DNA of 64,000 nt from Pseudobdellovibrionaceae bacterium (lineage in GTDB: Bacteria > Bdellovibrionota > Bdellovibrionia > Bdellovibrionales > Bdellovibrionaceae): assembly GCA_019637875.1 (NCBI GenBank), contig JAHBUW010000001.1, positions 434,001 to 498,000 of the forward strand, read 5' to 3'. The position numbers and the translations under genes are program-made. The notes beneath the pieces are model-generated. The model had not been told where the DNA came from and did no database searches. It saw only the letters and a program-made list of their open reading frames with translations. Of this stretch, positions 51,984-61,781 are shown in pieces (the first letter of the stretch is position 1; each line of letters opens with the position of its first letter).

Positions 51984-52877
51984 TCAGGTTAAGGGCGTTG
52001 CCTTGGAACCCGCAATGGCGGTCTGATTTCGGCCACTTGTTTTGGCCGTATAGAGGGCTCGGTCTGCACTTTCGACAATCTGGGCTGGATCTTCGGCGTG
52101 ATCCGGATACGCGGCCAGACCCAGACTTAAATGGAGGCCGAGCTCCGCGCTCGCCTTCAGTCGTAGGCGTTCCGCGACTTCGAAGGCTTCTTCGGTTCCA
52201 GCTTCGGGCAGCAGAATCGCGAACTCGTCGCCGCCGTAGCGGCAGACCCAGTCAATCGCGCGCACGCTTTCGGTGAAGAGGCGCGAAAGTTTGCGCAGTA
52301 CTTCGTCGCCGTAGCTGTGTCCTTTCTCGTCGTTCATTTCTTTGAAGCGATCGAGGTCGATCATGAGGAGGGAGTAAGGACGGCGATGCCGGCGGGCGCG
52401 GCTGGATTCGCGCACCATCTGTTGCAGGAATCCGCGGCGATTCCAAAGGTGCGTGACCGGATCGGTCAGCGAGAGCTCTTGCCAGTATTGGCGGTCTTTC
52501 AACACGCGGGTCATCGCGAGCCCCTCGAGGACCGATTGGCGCAGCTCTTCGACGGCCCAAGGTTTGCGCAGGACACGGTGCGCGAGGTCGCGGTTCAAAA
52601 ATTGAATCAAGTCCGCTTCGGTCAGTTGTCCCGAGATCACCAGCCGCGCGGTGGTGGGCCAGTTGGCGCGGGCCTTCGCGAGCACTTCGAGCGCGCGTCC
52701 GTCCGCCAGCTGCAAATCGCAGAGAAACAGATCCGGCGCGGCCGCCTGAAAAATTTCGGACGAGGACGCGAAAAGCGCGTAATCGTAATCCGGCCCCAAC
52801 GCGCGGGTGAGCGCCCGGTGCTGATCCGTATCATCATCAAGAATCATAAGAGTTAGACGCCGGACCCCGGATGCCAT
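51984..52877 (-). CDS. Response regulator diguanylate cyclase (REC-GGDEF)
   Basis: An N-terminal receiver (about residues 8-120) has LMILDDDTDQ and the phospho-acceptor in LFLCDLQLADG, with a KPW motif. The C-terminal GGDEF domain (about 135-290) has SLTDPVTHLWNRRGF, MIDLDRFKEMND and CRYGGDEFAILLPEAG. RAID five residues before GGDEF is an inhibitory (RxxD) site. It should make c-di-GMP under phospho-control. It is first in a tight operon with the LspA fusion and the HAMP protein. ATG 52877 is used; an ATG at 52847 would remove ten residues. Confidence 0.9.
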   Translation of the reverse strand: MASGVRRLTLMILDDDTDQHRALTRALGPDYDYALFASSSEIFQAAAPDLFLCDLQLADGRALEVLAKARANWPTTARLVISGQLTEADLIQFLNRDLAHRVLRKPWAVEELRQSVLEGLAMTRVLKDRQYWQELSLTDPVTHLWNRRGFLQQMVRESSRARRHRRPYSLLMIDLDRFKEMNDEKGHSYGDEVLRKLSRLFTESVRAIDWVCRYGGDEFAILLPEAGTEEAFEVAERLRLKASAELGLHLSLGLAAYPDHAEDPAQIVESADRALYTAKTSGRNQTAIAGSKATPLT

Positions 52878-52937
52878 TCACAAAATTGAAGCGTTCCGCG
52901 CGCCACTTGGCAAGCCTCACGATCACCAGTAGCGTGG

Positions 52938-54395
52938 ATGGATATGCTGCGAAATTTTTTGATCCCCGCGATGCTCGTTTCCGCTTCCCTTTTTCATTTT
53001 AACGCTCCCGCACGTGCGACCGGCGTACTGGAGAACGACTTTCGCGCTCGTTTGAAGTCCGCAAAGCTGAAACCGGAAGATTTCGGCGTGATGATTGGCG
53101 AAGTCGGAGCCGAGGCTTTGCTCAGCCTGAACGCCGAGCGCCCCATGATTCCGGCCTCGATCACGAAGCTCGTGACCGCGGCTTCTTTCTTGAAACACTA
53201 TCCGCCCGGAACCAAGTTTAAAACTCAGCTGGTCGCCGACGCGAACGTCACAGGGGCGACGCTCAAGGGGAGTCTGTACCTGAAAGGCGCGGGCGATCCG
53301 GCGTTCGTATCCGAAACGATGTGGTTTCTGGTCAACGCCTTCACCCGCACGGGCGTCACGCAAGTCGACGGGGATCTGATCGTCGACGACAATCTGTTCG
53401 ATAGCCTGCGCTACGATCCGTCCCGTCAGGCGGACCGGGTGGATCGCGCCTACGATGCGCCCACGGGGGCGATGTCGTTCAATTGGAATTCGGTCAACAT
53501 CTTCGTGCGACCGGGAGCCAAGGCCGGGGATGCCGCGCGCGTTTGGCTGGATCCGGAAAACGAGTACGTGCGTCTGCGCGGAAGCGTGAAGACCTCGGGG
53601 AAGGGCGTGAACGTCAATATCGACCGCGATTTCGATAAAAAGTCCGGTCAGGACGTGATTCATGTTTCGGGTTCGATCGCTCCCGGCGCCAATGAGTACG
53701 TACAGTTCAAAAACATCACGAGTCCTGATCTGTGGGCGGGGGCGAATCTGAAATCCTTCCTGGCCCAGCGCGGGGTTAACGTGAAAGGGAAGGTTCTGCC
53801 CGGCCGCGCGCCGGAATCTGCGAAAGTTTTGGCCGAGGCGGAGTCCAAACCGGTCGAGCAGATCGTCGCGGATATGAACAAGTTCTCGAACAACTACGTG
53901 GCCGAAATGTTGACGAAACATCTGGGCCTGCTGCGCCAGAAACCCGGGACCATCGCGGGAGGTATGAAGGTGATCGAAGAGGATCTGCAGTCGATCGGGA
54001 TCGGCAAGGACCAGATGCTGCTGACGAATCCTTCGGGGCTGACGCGTGACAATCGCATCACCGCCCAGGCGATGTGGACGCTTCTCAAAAGCGTCGAAAC
54101 CGACTTTCAAAGTTATCCGGAGTTCGTGGCCTCGCTGCCGATCAGCGGGATCGACGGAACACTCAAGAAGCGGATGAAGGACAACGGTGGCGAGCGCCAG
54201 GTCCGGGCCAAGACTGGACTCTTGACCGGAGTGATCGCGCTGGCCGGTTACGGCGCTGGCAAAAAGACCGGAAAAGCGGTGCCGTTCGTGTTCATTTACA
54301 ACGGGAATGCCGATGGAGCTTTAGTGAGGTCCGTCGTTGATCGTTTCGTGGTGGAAAAGATCGTGAACGGCGAGGAACTTCAGAAGGTTCAGTGA
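52938..54395 (+). CDS. dacB: D-alanyl-D-alanine carboxypeptidase DacB (PBP4-type)
   Basis: A class C penicillin-binding protein with DD-carboxypeptidase and endopeptidase activity on peptidoglycan. A signal peptide (about residues 1-27) precedes the active-site motif SITK (Ser74-Lys77). SNN lies in NKFSNNYVAEML and KTG in RAKTGLLTGVIALAG. The inserted domains typical of PBP4 lie between SITK and SNN. Length 485 matches. Its stop overlaps the lytic transglycosylase start (TGATG), so both enzymes are co-expressed. Confidence 0.94.
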   Translation: MDMLRNFLIPAMLVSASLFHFNAPARATGVLENDFRARLKSAKLKPEDFGVMIGEVGAEALLSLNAERPMIPASITKLVTAASFLKHYPPGTKFKTQLVADANVTGATLKGSLYLKGAGDPAFVSETMWFLVNAFTRTGVTQVDGDLIVDDNLFDSLRYDPSRQADRVDRAYDAPTGAMSFNWNSVNIFVRPGAKAGDAARVWLDPENEYVRLRGSVKTSGKGVNVNIDRDFDKKSGQDVIHVSGSIAPGANEYVQFKNITSPDLWAGANLKSFLAQRGVNVKGKVLPGRAPESAKVLAEAESKPVEQIVADMNKFSNNYVAEMLTKHLGLLRQKPGTIAGGMKVIEEDLQSIGIGKDQMLLTNPSGLTRDNRITAQAMWTLLKSVETDFQSYPEFVASLPISGIDGTLKKRMKDNGGERQVRAKTGLLTGVIALAGYGAGKKTGKAVPFVFIYNGNADGALVRSVVDRFVVEKIVNGEELQKVQ

Positions 54396-55825
54396 TGTTG
54401 AAGCGCGGATTGATTTTCAATTTAGCTCTCTCGATCGTGCTCTCCTCCGTGGCGAGCAGCTCGGGCTTCGCTTGGCAGCGCTATCCCGATAGCGAGGCGA
54501 AAGGCGAAGAACTCATTCCGGGCCTCGCACCGGGTGGGCCGGGGACCGAGGGTCCCGATGCCGACATCGAATTGACCAAAGAAGATCTCGATACGCCCGT
54601 GACCCATCAAGAGATTGAAGGGGATCGCAATCTGACCTCCGCGCGTCCGTGGCGCGCTTCGGATTTTACCAATCAAAAAGGGGCGCTCGGTTGGAATGAA
54701 ACCGCTTTCGCGATCCCGCGCGGGCTGGAGCCGAACGTGGCGTTCTGGCTCGACATCTACACGAAGTACACGACCGATCAGGGCGTCGTTCACGATGCCG
54801 AATACATCGACCTCGTTTACGAAGTCCTCGATTTCACGCCCATCATGATGCGCACGGATATCAACATCTTCAAAAAAGAGCGCATGAAGACCCAACGGGT
54901 GAAAGAGGCGAAAGAGCGCGTGAAGGCGCTGCTGAAGAAGTTGAACGACACCACCGATCCCGAATCGCTGAGCGCGGACGAGCGCAAGATCTGGGACTAC
55001 TTCACGAAATTCGACAGCAAGAAAAAATTCTCCGAGGCGATGGATAAAGATCGCATTCGCTTCCAATTGGGGCAGCGTGACCGCGTGATCCAGGGGATCT
55101 TCTTTTCGGGACGTTACCTGGAGGACTTTGAAAAGGTCTTCAAAGAGGCGGGCCTGCCGATCGAGCTTTCGCGACTGCCTTTCGTGGAATCTTCGTTCAA
55201 CGTGATGGCGCGATCGAAAGTCGGCGCGAGCGGTCTGTGGCAGATCATGCCCTATACGGCCCGCGGCTACATGATGATGAACAAAGCCATCGACAAGCGG
55301 AATCACCCGGTCGAGGGCGCGAAGATGGCGGCGAAGCTTCTGCGCGACAATTACCGCATGCTGGGCATGTGGCCGCTCGCGGTGACGGGTTACAACCACG
55401 GTCCCACCGGCGTTCTGCGTTTGACCAAGCTGCACAAATCCAAAGAGATCGGCGATCTATTCCCGAAGGGCGCGAAGAAACGCCTGGGATTCGCGTCGCG
55501 GAACTTCTACGCGAGCTTCATGGCGATCCTGGAAGTCGAGCGCAACGCCCCCAAGTATTTCGGCAATGTGCAGTGGTCGCAGCCCTTGGCTTCGGTCGAC
55601 GTGAAGTTGCCATTTGCCATAAAGTATAAGGACGTTTTGCGTTGGTTTGAGGGCGACGACCACCGTGCGCAAATCTTCAATCCGCACATCACCTTCGACG
55701 CGCGCAAAGGAAAATTTCCCCTGCCTCCGGGCGCGTTGATCTCGGTGCCGATTTCGAAAAAAGACCAAATCCTAGGCGAATTGAAGGATGCGAAATCCTT
55801 TAAGCGGCTGAGCGAAGGTCAATAA
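54395..55825 (+). CDS. Lytic murein transglycosylase (MltD/GH23-like)
   Basis: An exported lytic transglycosylase that cleaves peptidoglycan glycan strands. A signal peptide (about residues 1-27) and a long N-terminal region precede the SLT domain. The catalytic Glu265 lies in LPFVESSFNVMARSKVG, followed by ASGLWQIMPYTARGYMM and the VTGYNHGPTGVLRL motif. The C-terminus has no clear LysM repeat, unlike MltD. ATG 54395 overlaps the dacB stop. Coupling with dacB suggests a shared role in wall remodelling. Confidence 0.9.
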   Translation: MLKRGLIFNLALSIVLSSVASSSGFAWQRYPDSEAKGEELIPGLAPGGPGTEGPDADIELTKEDLDTPVTHQEIEGDRNLTSARPWRASDFTNQKGALGWNETAFAIPRGLEPNVAFWLDIYTKYTTDQGVVHDAEYIDLVYEVLDFTPIMMRTDINIFKKERMKTQRVKEAKERVKALLKKLNDTTDPESLSADERKIWDYFTKFDSKKKFSEAMDKDRIRFQLGQRDRVIQGIFFSGRYLEDFEKVFKEAGLPIELSRLPFVESSFNVMARSKVGASGLWQIMPYTARGYMMMNKAIDKRNHPVEGAKMAAKLLRDNYRMLGMWPLAVTGYNHGPTGVLRLTKLHKSKEIGDLFPKGAKKRLGFASRNFYASFMAILEVERNAPKYFGNVQWSQPLASVDVKLPFAIKYKDVLRWFEGDDHRAQIFNPHITFDARKGKFPLPPGALISVPISKKDQILGELKDAKSFKRLSEGQ

Positions 55826-55868
55826 TCCCTACTGGCCACACCCCCTGAACTTGCAGTAAACCCAAACC

Positions 55869-57332
55869 GTGAAAGTCGCGGTTTTGGGTGCGGGCGGTTT
55901 TGTCGGACGGGCCCTTCTTCAAAATAATCTTGGCATCGACTGGGTCGCCGTCCAGCGCGGGGAGCCCTCGCAGCTCGTGCGCGAGCATTGCGAGTGGCGG
56001 AGCTGCGACCTGCTCGATCCGGTCCAGACCGAGATCGCGCTCGCGGGAATCGACGTCGCGGTCTTTCTGGTGCACTCGATGGCGCCACGGGGGATCGAAC
56101 TTCAGGGTTATTTTCAAGACATCGATGCGCTGATCGCCCTGAACGTCGCCGAAGCGGCCCGCGCGCAGGGGGTAAAGAAGATCGTCTATCTGGGCGGGCT
56201 TCTGCCCGCGAACCACCACCTGTCACCACATTTGGAAAGCCGCTTGGAGGTCGAAGAGATTTTGCGAACGGCGGGGTGTCCCGTGATTTCCCTGCGCGCG
56301 GGAATCGTGATCGGCGCGCAAGGATCTTCTTTCGCGATGATGTCCAAGCTGGTGCGGCGTTTGCCCGTTATGCTCGCGCCGTCGTGGACCGCTTCGAAGA
56401 CGGAAGCGGTCGCCCTCGAGGATGCGGTCCACGCGCTGCTGGAAGCCGTGCGTATGGAGGTTCCCGACCACCGCGTTTTCGATCTCGGGTCGGGTGAGCC
56501 GTTGAGTTATCGCGAGCTCATGTGCGTGACCGCCGATCTGATGGGGTTGAAACGTCGAATTTTGCCGGTGCCGTGGTTGAATCCGCGCATGTCGGTGGCG
56601 TGGGTCAGCTTGATCACCGGCGCGAAGCGTGAACTAGTGCGTCCCCTCGTGCAGAGCCTGCTCGAAGATATGCTACCGCGTGAGACTCACCGGTTTCCCG
56701 GTCGACGGCCGCCGACACCATTGCGAGAAGTTTTGAAACAGGTTTTGGACGCCGAAAAAAATCCCGCGCGAAGGGTTCCCTTGAAGAAGAAACCGCGCTT
56801 GCCGCACTGGGGTTTTCAAACGCGCATCGTGAACCGGTTACCTTACCTCGAGCACTTCAATGAGTTGCAGACGGGGCGCGCCTACTTCCATTGGCTAGGA
56901 CAATTTTTGCCGGGTCTGGTGCGCGTACGCCCGGTAACGGCGGATAACTTTCGGATCTTTTTCGGTTTCTTGCCAAAGGCTTTTTTGATTTTGAAACGAC
57001 ATCCGGAGCAGGAGCGGCCCGGCTTAGCGGTTTTTGAAATCGAGCAGGGCTTGCTGGTGCGTCGGGGCGACGCCGAAGGGCCGAACTCCTTGCAAAGCTT
57101 TTCGTTTCGTCGCTCGCGCGAGGCCAAACTGTCCTTGGGAGTCATCGAAAACTACTCGCCGCGCCTGCCGCGCTGGACATATCGATGGACCCAGGCCCTG
57201 GCGCACGGGGTGGTCATGAGGCTTTTTGCGCGCCATTTGTCGAGTCGGTACCATCAGCCGGTCCGGTCACCGGTTGAGGAACGTCTGGTTCGGAACATCT
57301 CGGATCAAGAATCCCCGGGTCCCCACCGATAA
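55869..57332 (+). CDS. Atypical SDR-family NAD(P)-binding protein with C-terminal extension
   Basis: An N-terminal Rossmann domain has VLGAGGFVGRALL, CDLLDPVQTEIALAGIDVAV and KKIVYLGGLLP, in the pattern of NmrA/YbjT-type atypical SDRs. Residues 195-240 include LGSGEPLSYRELM. A basic C-terminal half (about 270-487) lacks a named domain I can assign, though its helix/strand pattern resembles DUF2867-like parts in related proteins. GTG 55869 is the start. Reaction unknown. It lies 7 bp upstream of the tail-fibre-like gene, though functional relation is not obvious. Confidence 0.72.
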   Translation: MKVAVLGAGGFVGRALLQNNLGIDWVAVQRGEPSQLVREHCEWRSCDLLDPVQTEIALAGIDVAVFLVHSMAPRGIELQGYFQDIDALIALNVAEAARAQGVKKIVYLGGLLPANHHLSPHLESRLEVEEILRTAGCPVISLRAGIVIGAQGSSFAMMSKLVRRLPVMLAPSWTASKTEAVALEDAVHALLEAVRMEVPDHRVFDLGSGEPLSYRELMCVTADLMGLKRRILPVPWLNPRMSVAWVSLITGAKRELVRPLVQSLLEDMLPRETHRFPGRRPPTPLREVLKQVLDAEKNPARRVPLKKKPRLPHWGFQTRIVNRLPYLEHFNELQTGRAYFHWLGQFLPGLVRVRPVTADNFRIFFGFLPKAFLILKRHPEQERPGLAVFEIEQGLLVRRGDAEGPNSLQSFSFRRSREAKLSLGVIENYSPRLPRWTYRWTQALAHGVVMRLFARHLSSRYHQPVRSPVEERLVRNISDQESPGPHR

Positions 57333-57339
57333 AAAGTCG

Positions 57340-60300
57340 ATGTTTGCCACAAGGATGCTGGCCATTGGATCACTGCTCTGGGGGATGAGCGCGTTCGCGC
57401 AATCCTCCGCCGCGCGTTTGGATTACGCCGGCCGTCTTTTTGATCAAAACGGAAATCCTTTTTCGGGCGTGATTTCGGTCCGCGCCGACATTCGCGTGAC
57501 GGTCGCGGGATCGCCTTGCGTTCTTTACCGCCGCGAGCAGATGGCCGGGGCCGCCGATCAGGTGCACACCGACGGTGACGGGCAGTTCAATGTCGTCATC
57601 CGGACGGGCGTGGATACCGTCGATCCCACAGAGTACGAAGCGGCGGGTTTGGGGTCGATTCTTTCGTTGACGCAGATTACGCCGCTCAGTTGCCAGGGCG
57701 GCGGCTTGAGCTTCGTTCCCAGCTCCAATCCCGAACGGATCGTCGAAATTTCCGTTTCGTTGAACAACGGCACCACGTGGGAAGTCGTCGATGAACAGCT
57801 GGCGAGTCCGGCGGCACAAAGCTTCGACACGATGGCCTTCGCGGGATACCCCATCGCGAACTTCGTTTACGACAACGGCGACGGTAAGATCACGCGCGCG
57901 AAAGTCGAGACCCTTCTGGATTCTCCGTACTCGGCGAATTTGCGCGACTTCGCGACCAGCGGGACGTTGGCGGTCTCTTCGCTGAGCCTGTCGAGCTTCG
58001 GTACGTTGGGAAGCTCCGTCGTCAGTCGTGACTACGCGAATGAAAACTTGGCGGGTGCCGACGCGACCTCGCTTGGAACCTTGGGCGCGGGGGATGCCAA
58101 CCAGTTCATCATGTGGGATGGAACGAAGTGGGTGGCCGGTGCGCCGCCCGCCACGGCCACGGCGGGCCTGACCGGACATCTACAATTCAATTCGGGCGGT
58201 ACACTCGGGGCTTCCGCGAACCTGAATTGGAATAACGTCAACGCTTACTTGGGCGTCGGTACGCCGTCGCCCGGGACGGCCTTGCACGTCCGCGGTGACG
58301 GTCCACCGGTCACCGTGCAGGTCGCTAACGTCAGTTCACGTATGCTGCGATTCCAAAACAGCGCGGGGGCCACGCTCGCCGAGCTCGGTTCGAATGCGAC
58401 TTACCCCTTCGCGATTTATCCCGGGGCCGCGGGCACGCCGAATCTATTCATGCACGCGGACGGGCGGGTCGGTGTCGGGGACAGCTCCATGCCCATCAAC
58501 GAGACCTCGCTTTACGCCAATCGCCTGACGACGAATCCCGTCGTCGATCAGAACGCGGGGGCCTACTCGGCGTTTCCGACGTATTCGGCTAGCGGGAGCG
58601 CGAACGTCCGTGGGTTGTTCGCTAACGTCTCGCCCCAAGCGAATTCGGGAGTCGTCGCGAGCGGCGTGCAGATGGGGGCCGAGACTCGGGCCGTCGTGGA
58701 AGCTCCCTCCGCCGGCAATTTCAATTTTTTGACGGGACTGCGGACTTCGGCGGGATCGGCCACCGGTTATTCCGGCACCATCGGTTACGCGATCGGCTTG
58801 CAGGTTTCACCCGAGCGGGGCTCGGGCGTCATCGGGACGCTGATCGGCATTCAGATTGACGGCAATTCCGGGAGTGCTTCGGTGTTGAACGAATACGGTT
58901 TGATGCAAGTTTCGTCTCAGGCACGGAATGAATTCGGCGGGCGTTTGGCGATTGGAACGACGAACGTCTCGAACCCTTCGATCTTGCTCGTTGAGCGCCA
59001 GCAAAACGCGGACACGAGTATCTTAGTTCGCAATCCCGGCACCGGATTGGCGGCGCGGGCGGGAATCAACTTCGAAAACAACGTGACCCTTGCGGGAAGA
59101 CTTTGGACGGCGAGCTCAGGTTATTCGGCGACTCATCTGCGGCAGAACTTAATTCTGGAGTCCGAGAACACGAATCTCAATCTCATCTCGTCCGATGAAA
59201 TGCGGTTCTTCACGGGTGGGCGGAACGTCACGAACGAAGCGCTGCGGATCACGAACGGTTCGGTGTCGATCGGTTATACCGGTGTTGATGCGAAGCTCGG
59301 CGTTCAGGGATTCTCGGGACAAACGTTAAAGATTGTCGACGGCAATCAAGGTGCGGGCAAGGTTCTCACCTCGGATGCCAACGGGCAGGCGAGTTGGCAA
59401 ACGCCGGCGGCCGGAGGCGGTTCGGTGACGGCGACGAATCTTGGTCTTTTGTCCGCAAACACGGAAACTCATGTCATGAATTACACGGCCCCCGGTGGTG
59501 GCGGGGGTATCGCGAACGCGACGGCGTCGGAGCTCAACTTTTCGGGGACGGGCGGGCCGCAAATCCTCTCAGGATCCTACGGAAAACTTACCGTCTCGGG
59601 ATCTCCGAATTCTCAGTACATTGGCGGAGGCGTGCTTCACGCGGCGTCCGCCTCGGGCTCGAGCGTCTCGAACCTGAACGGGCTGTTGGGGATCGTCGAA
59701 ATTCGGGGTGGCAGTACGGTGACGACGGCCGCGGCCGGACGATTCGACTTCATCGATGGCGGGGCGACCAATGCCTACGGTATTTACGTCGGCTCCGTGA
59801 ACGGCACCAACAAGTGGTCCATTTATTCGAACCAGCCCAACGCGCCCGTCTACGTCGCGGGAAGCATGGGTTTGGGCGTCACCGTTCCCAGCGAGAAACT
59901 CGAAGTGTCCGGCGTGGTCTACTCAAACTCGGGCGGATTTAAATTCCCCGATGGTTCGACGCAAACGACGGCCGCGGTGGCGACGGGCACGGTCATCTTC
60001 ATCGTCCCGAACGCGACATGTCTCGCGTCTACGACCTGCTATACGGCGCCGGGAATGTCGTCGATGTCTCCGTCGGAAATTCAGGTTCCCGTCCCCCGAG
60101 CGGGAACGATCCGTGCGATTCTTGTCCGCACCTCCACGGCGCAGCCTGGGACCGGCGCCATCTCGGTTACGATTCGTAACAATACGGTGAACGGTATCGG
60201 TGTTGGCATTCCGGCGGGGGCCGCGGCGGGTAACTTCCAGGGAGTCGGGACGATGTTGTTCGCCGCGGAAGATTTGATTTCCATCCGAATGCAGAATCTA

Positions 60301-60351
60301 GCCGGGGCCGTGTCCGCGAACATCGTTTCCATCAGCTTCGTGTACGAATAA
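57340..60351 (+). CDS. Large secreted tail-fibre-like surface protein
   Basis: A 1003-residue exported protein starting at ATG 57340 with a signal peptide (about 1-20, ending AFAQS). The N-terminus (about 20-150) is beta-rich with DYAGRLFDQNGNPFSG. The rest is Gly/Ser/Thr/Asn-rich with phage tail-fibre features: repeated NAYLGVGTPSPGTALHVRG-type strands, a FKFPDGSTQTTAAVATG segment (about residues 870-887), and a C-terminal jelly-roll-like domain ending VSISFVYE. No S74 peptidase motif was seen. A trimeric adhesin or surface fibre is likely; function is inference. Confidence 0.72.
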   Translation: MFATRMLAIGSLLWGMSAFAQSSAARLDYAGRLFDQNGNPFSGVISVRADIRVTVAGSPCVLYRREQMAGAADQVHTDGDGQFNVVIRTGVDTVDPTEYEAAGLGSILSLTQITPLSCQGGGLSFVPSSNPERIVEISVSLNNGTTWEVVDEQLASPAAQSFDTMAFAGYPIANFVYDNGDGKITRAKVETLLDSPYSANLRDFATSGTLAVSSLSLSSFGTLGSSVVSRDYANENLAGADATSLGTLGAGDANQFIMWDGTKWVAGAPPATATAGLTGHLQFNSGGTLGASANLNWNNVNAYLGVGTPSPGTALHVRGDGPPVTVQVANVSSRMLRFQNSAGATLAELGSNATYPFAIYPGAAGTPNLFMHADGRVGVGDSSMPINETSLYANRLTTNPVVDQNAGAYSAFPTYSASGSANVRGLFANVSPQANSGVVASGVQMGAETRAVVEAPSAGNFNFLTGLRTSAGSATGYSGTIGYAIGLQVSPERGSGVIGTLIGIQIDGNSGSASVLNEYGLMQVSSQARNEFGGRLAIGTTNVSNPSILLVERQQNADTSILVRNPGTGLAARAGINFENNVTLAGRLWTASSGYSATHLRQNLILESENTNLNLISSDEMRFFTGGRNVTNEALRITNGSVSIGYTGVDAKLGVQGFSGQTLKIVDGNQGAGKVLTSDANGQASWQTPAAGGGSVTATNLGLLSANTETHVMNYTAPGGGGGIANATASELNFSGTGGPQILSGSYGKLTVSGSPNSQYIGGGVLHAASASGSSVSNLNGLLGIVEIRGGSTVTTAAAGRFDFIDGGATNAYGIYVGSVNGTNKWSIYSNQPNAPVYVAGSMGLGVTVPSEKLEVSGVVYSNSGGFKFPDGSTQTTAAVATGTVIFIVPNATCLASTTCYTAPGMSSMSPSEIQVPVPRAGTIRAILVRTSTAQPGTGAISVTIRNNTVNGIGVGIPAGAAAGNFQGVGTMLFAAEDLISIRMQNLAGAVSANIVSISFVYE

Positions 60352-60353
60352 AA

Positions 60354-60373
60354 AAGGCCCCGTGCGGGGCCTT
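60354..60373. terminator. Bidirectional terminator between convergent genes
   Basis: Stem AAGGCCCC / GGGGCCTT (60354-60361 and 60366-60373). The A run before it (60350-60355) gives a T run on the minus strand, so it suits the M14 gene best while also closing the plus-strand gene. Confidence 0.8.
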
Positions 60374-60381
60374 CGTTCAAC

Positions 60382-61605
60382 TTACAATTCGTAAACGGAA
60401 CTTTTCAGAACCCGCCGTGGGTCGTCGCTGTATTCGATCAGGTACAGCGCGGGCTCCAGATTTTTCTGGAAGACCGCGGGGATCACGGCCGCGCCCGGGT
60501 AGAAGCCGTCGCGGCTGAAGCCACCCTTGGGATCGAGTTCGAAAGTGAACGACACGATTTTGTGCGCGCCGTAGGTCCAATCCGTCAGATCGCCGCTCGC
60601 GATATAAAGATCCGCCGAGCTTTGCGGCTTGTAGCCGTTCCACTTCGCCATTTGTCCCGCCATCGTCTCGTGTACGCGTTGATCCACGCTATCCATCGAG
60701 CCGCGTTTGTGGCCCCACGGATACAGAATCAGCTCCGAGAACGTATGGTAGCTGAGCACCACGTTGATGTTCGGCTGCGCCTCGATGAATTTCTTCACCG
60801 CTTGCGTCTCGGGTTCCGAGAACGCATTGGGACCCATGTAGGTTTCGTCGTTCGTCCGTTTCGAGGAGCCGCCCGTGCCCCACTGGAAGCCGTAGTTGCG
60901 ATTCAGATCGACGCCGTAAGTGCGGTCGCGGTTGTCGCGGCGGTTTTTGCGCCAGTACTGGTATTTGCCGGTCGCGATGTCGAACTCCAACCCGTCGGCG
61001 TTCAGCGCTGGCGCGATGTGGATGTCACGTGAGTCGACGAGCGCTTTGATGCGCGCGTCACCCGCAGTGTACGACTTCAACAGATGTTCGATCAACATCA
61101 GCGGAAGTTCCACGCTCAAATGCTCGCGTGCGTGGTGACCGCCGACAAAGAAAATGCCCGGGCGTTCCGAGGCGGTTTGCATGTCGCCGCTGATGCGCAT
61201 CTTCCAGATCGCACGGCCCTCAGTCGTCTGACCCATCGGCTCGAGCTTTGAAATCGCGGGGTATTGCGACGCCAGGTTGAAGAGTTTGTCCTCGAGTTCG
61301 AAGTAGTTATGGAAGGCCTGATCGGCCTGCGGAAAATCGAACGCGCGCAAAGCCGGAATCGCCGAAACGACTTTATGTCCGCTTTCCAGATCGCGTAAGG
61401 TTTCTTTCGACGCGAACGCGAGAACGTAGTCCTCGAACACGCTTTCGATCGAAGCGCCTGTGTCCGCGATGAGCGAACGTGCGAACGCGTCTTTCGCTTC
61501 CACTTTCACCCAGTACTGCGTTTGATCTTCCGAAATCGCTCCGGGAACCGCGGTGCCCAATGCGAGAAATAGAACGAAGATGGCCAACCATGGCTGCCGT
61601 TTCAT
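60382..61605 (-). CDS. Zinc carboxypeptidase, M14 family (carboxypeptidase T-like)
   Basis: An exported metallopeptidase. A signal peptide (residues 1-26) and an inhibitory-type prodomain (about 30-100) precede the catalytic domain. Zinc ligands are in GHHAREHLS (HxxE) and SYHTFSELILYPWG. NRNYGFQWG has the substrate Arg and FTFELDPKG the general-base Glu. The C-terminus with GFSRDGFYP matches carboxypeptidase T. ATG 61605 has GGAGGGG three bases upstream. It removes C-terminal residues from peptides and would suit a protein-eating lifestyle, which is inference. Confidence 0.93.
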   Translation of the reverse strand: MKRQPWLAIFVLFLALGTAVPGAISEDQTQYWVKVEAKDAFARSLIADTGASIESVFEDYVLAFASKETLRDLESGHKVVSAIPALRAFDFPQADQAFHNYFELEDKLFNLASQYPAISKLEPMGQTTEGRAIWKMRISGDMQTASERPGIFFVGGHHAREHLSVELPLMLIEHLLKSYTAGDARIKALVDSRDIHIAPALNADGLEFDIATGKYQYWRKNRRDNRDRTYGVDLNRNYGFQWGTGGSSKRTNDETYMGPNAFSEPETQAVKKFIEAQPNINVVLSYHTFSELILYPWGHKRGSMDSVDQRVHETMAGQMAKWNGYKPQSSADLYIASGDLTDWTYGAHKIVSFTFELDPKGGFSRDGFYPGAAVIPAVFQKNLEPALYLIEYSDDPRRVLKSSVYEL

Positions 61606-61781
61606 GATCCCCTCCATAGGAATTCACTTGATGTCTTTGTCCGTGACGCTAGTCGGACGACGCGCGTGCGGGAAATCGAATGATGTGACGACAGTTATTC
61701 GCTTTCGTTATGACCGCGACGATGGTCCAGTAGGCGGGCCCGACATTGGTCTAGGCGTGAGCGCCGCTCGGGTCGCGGTTT

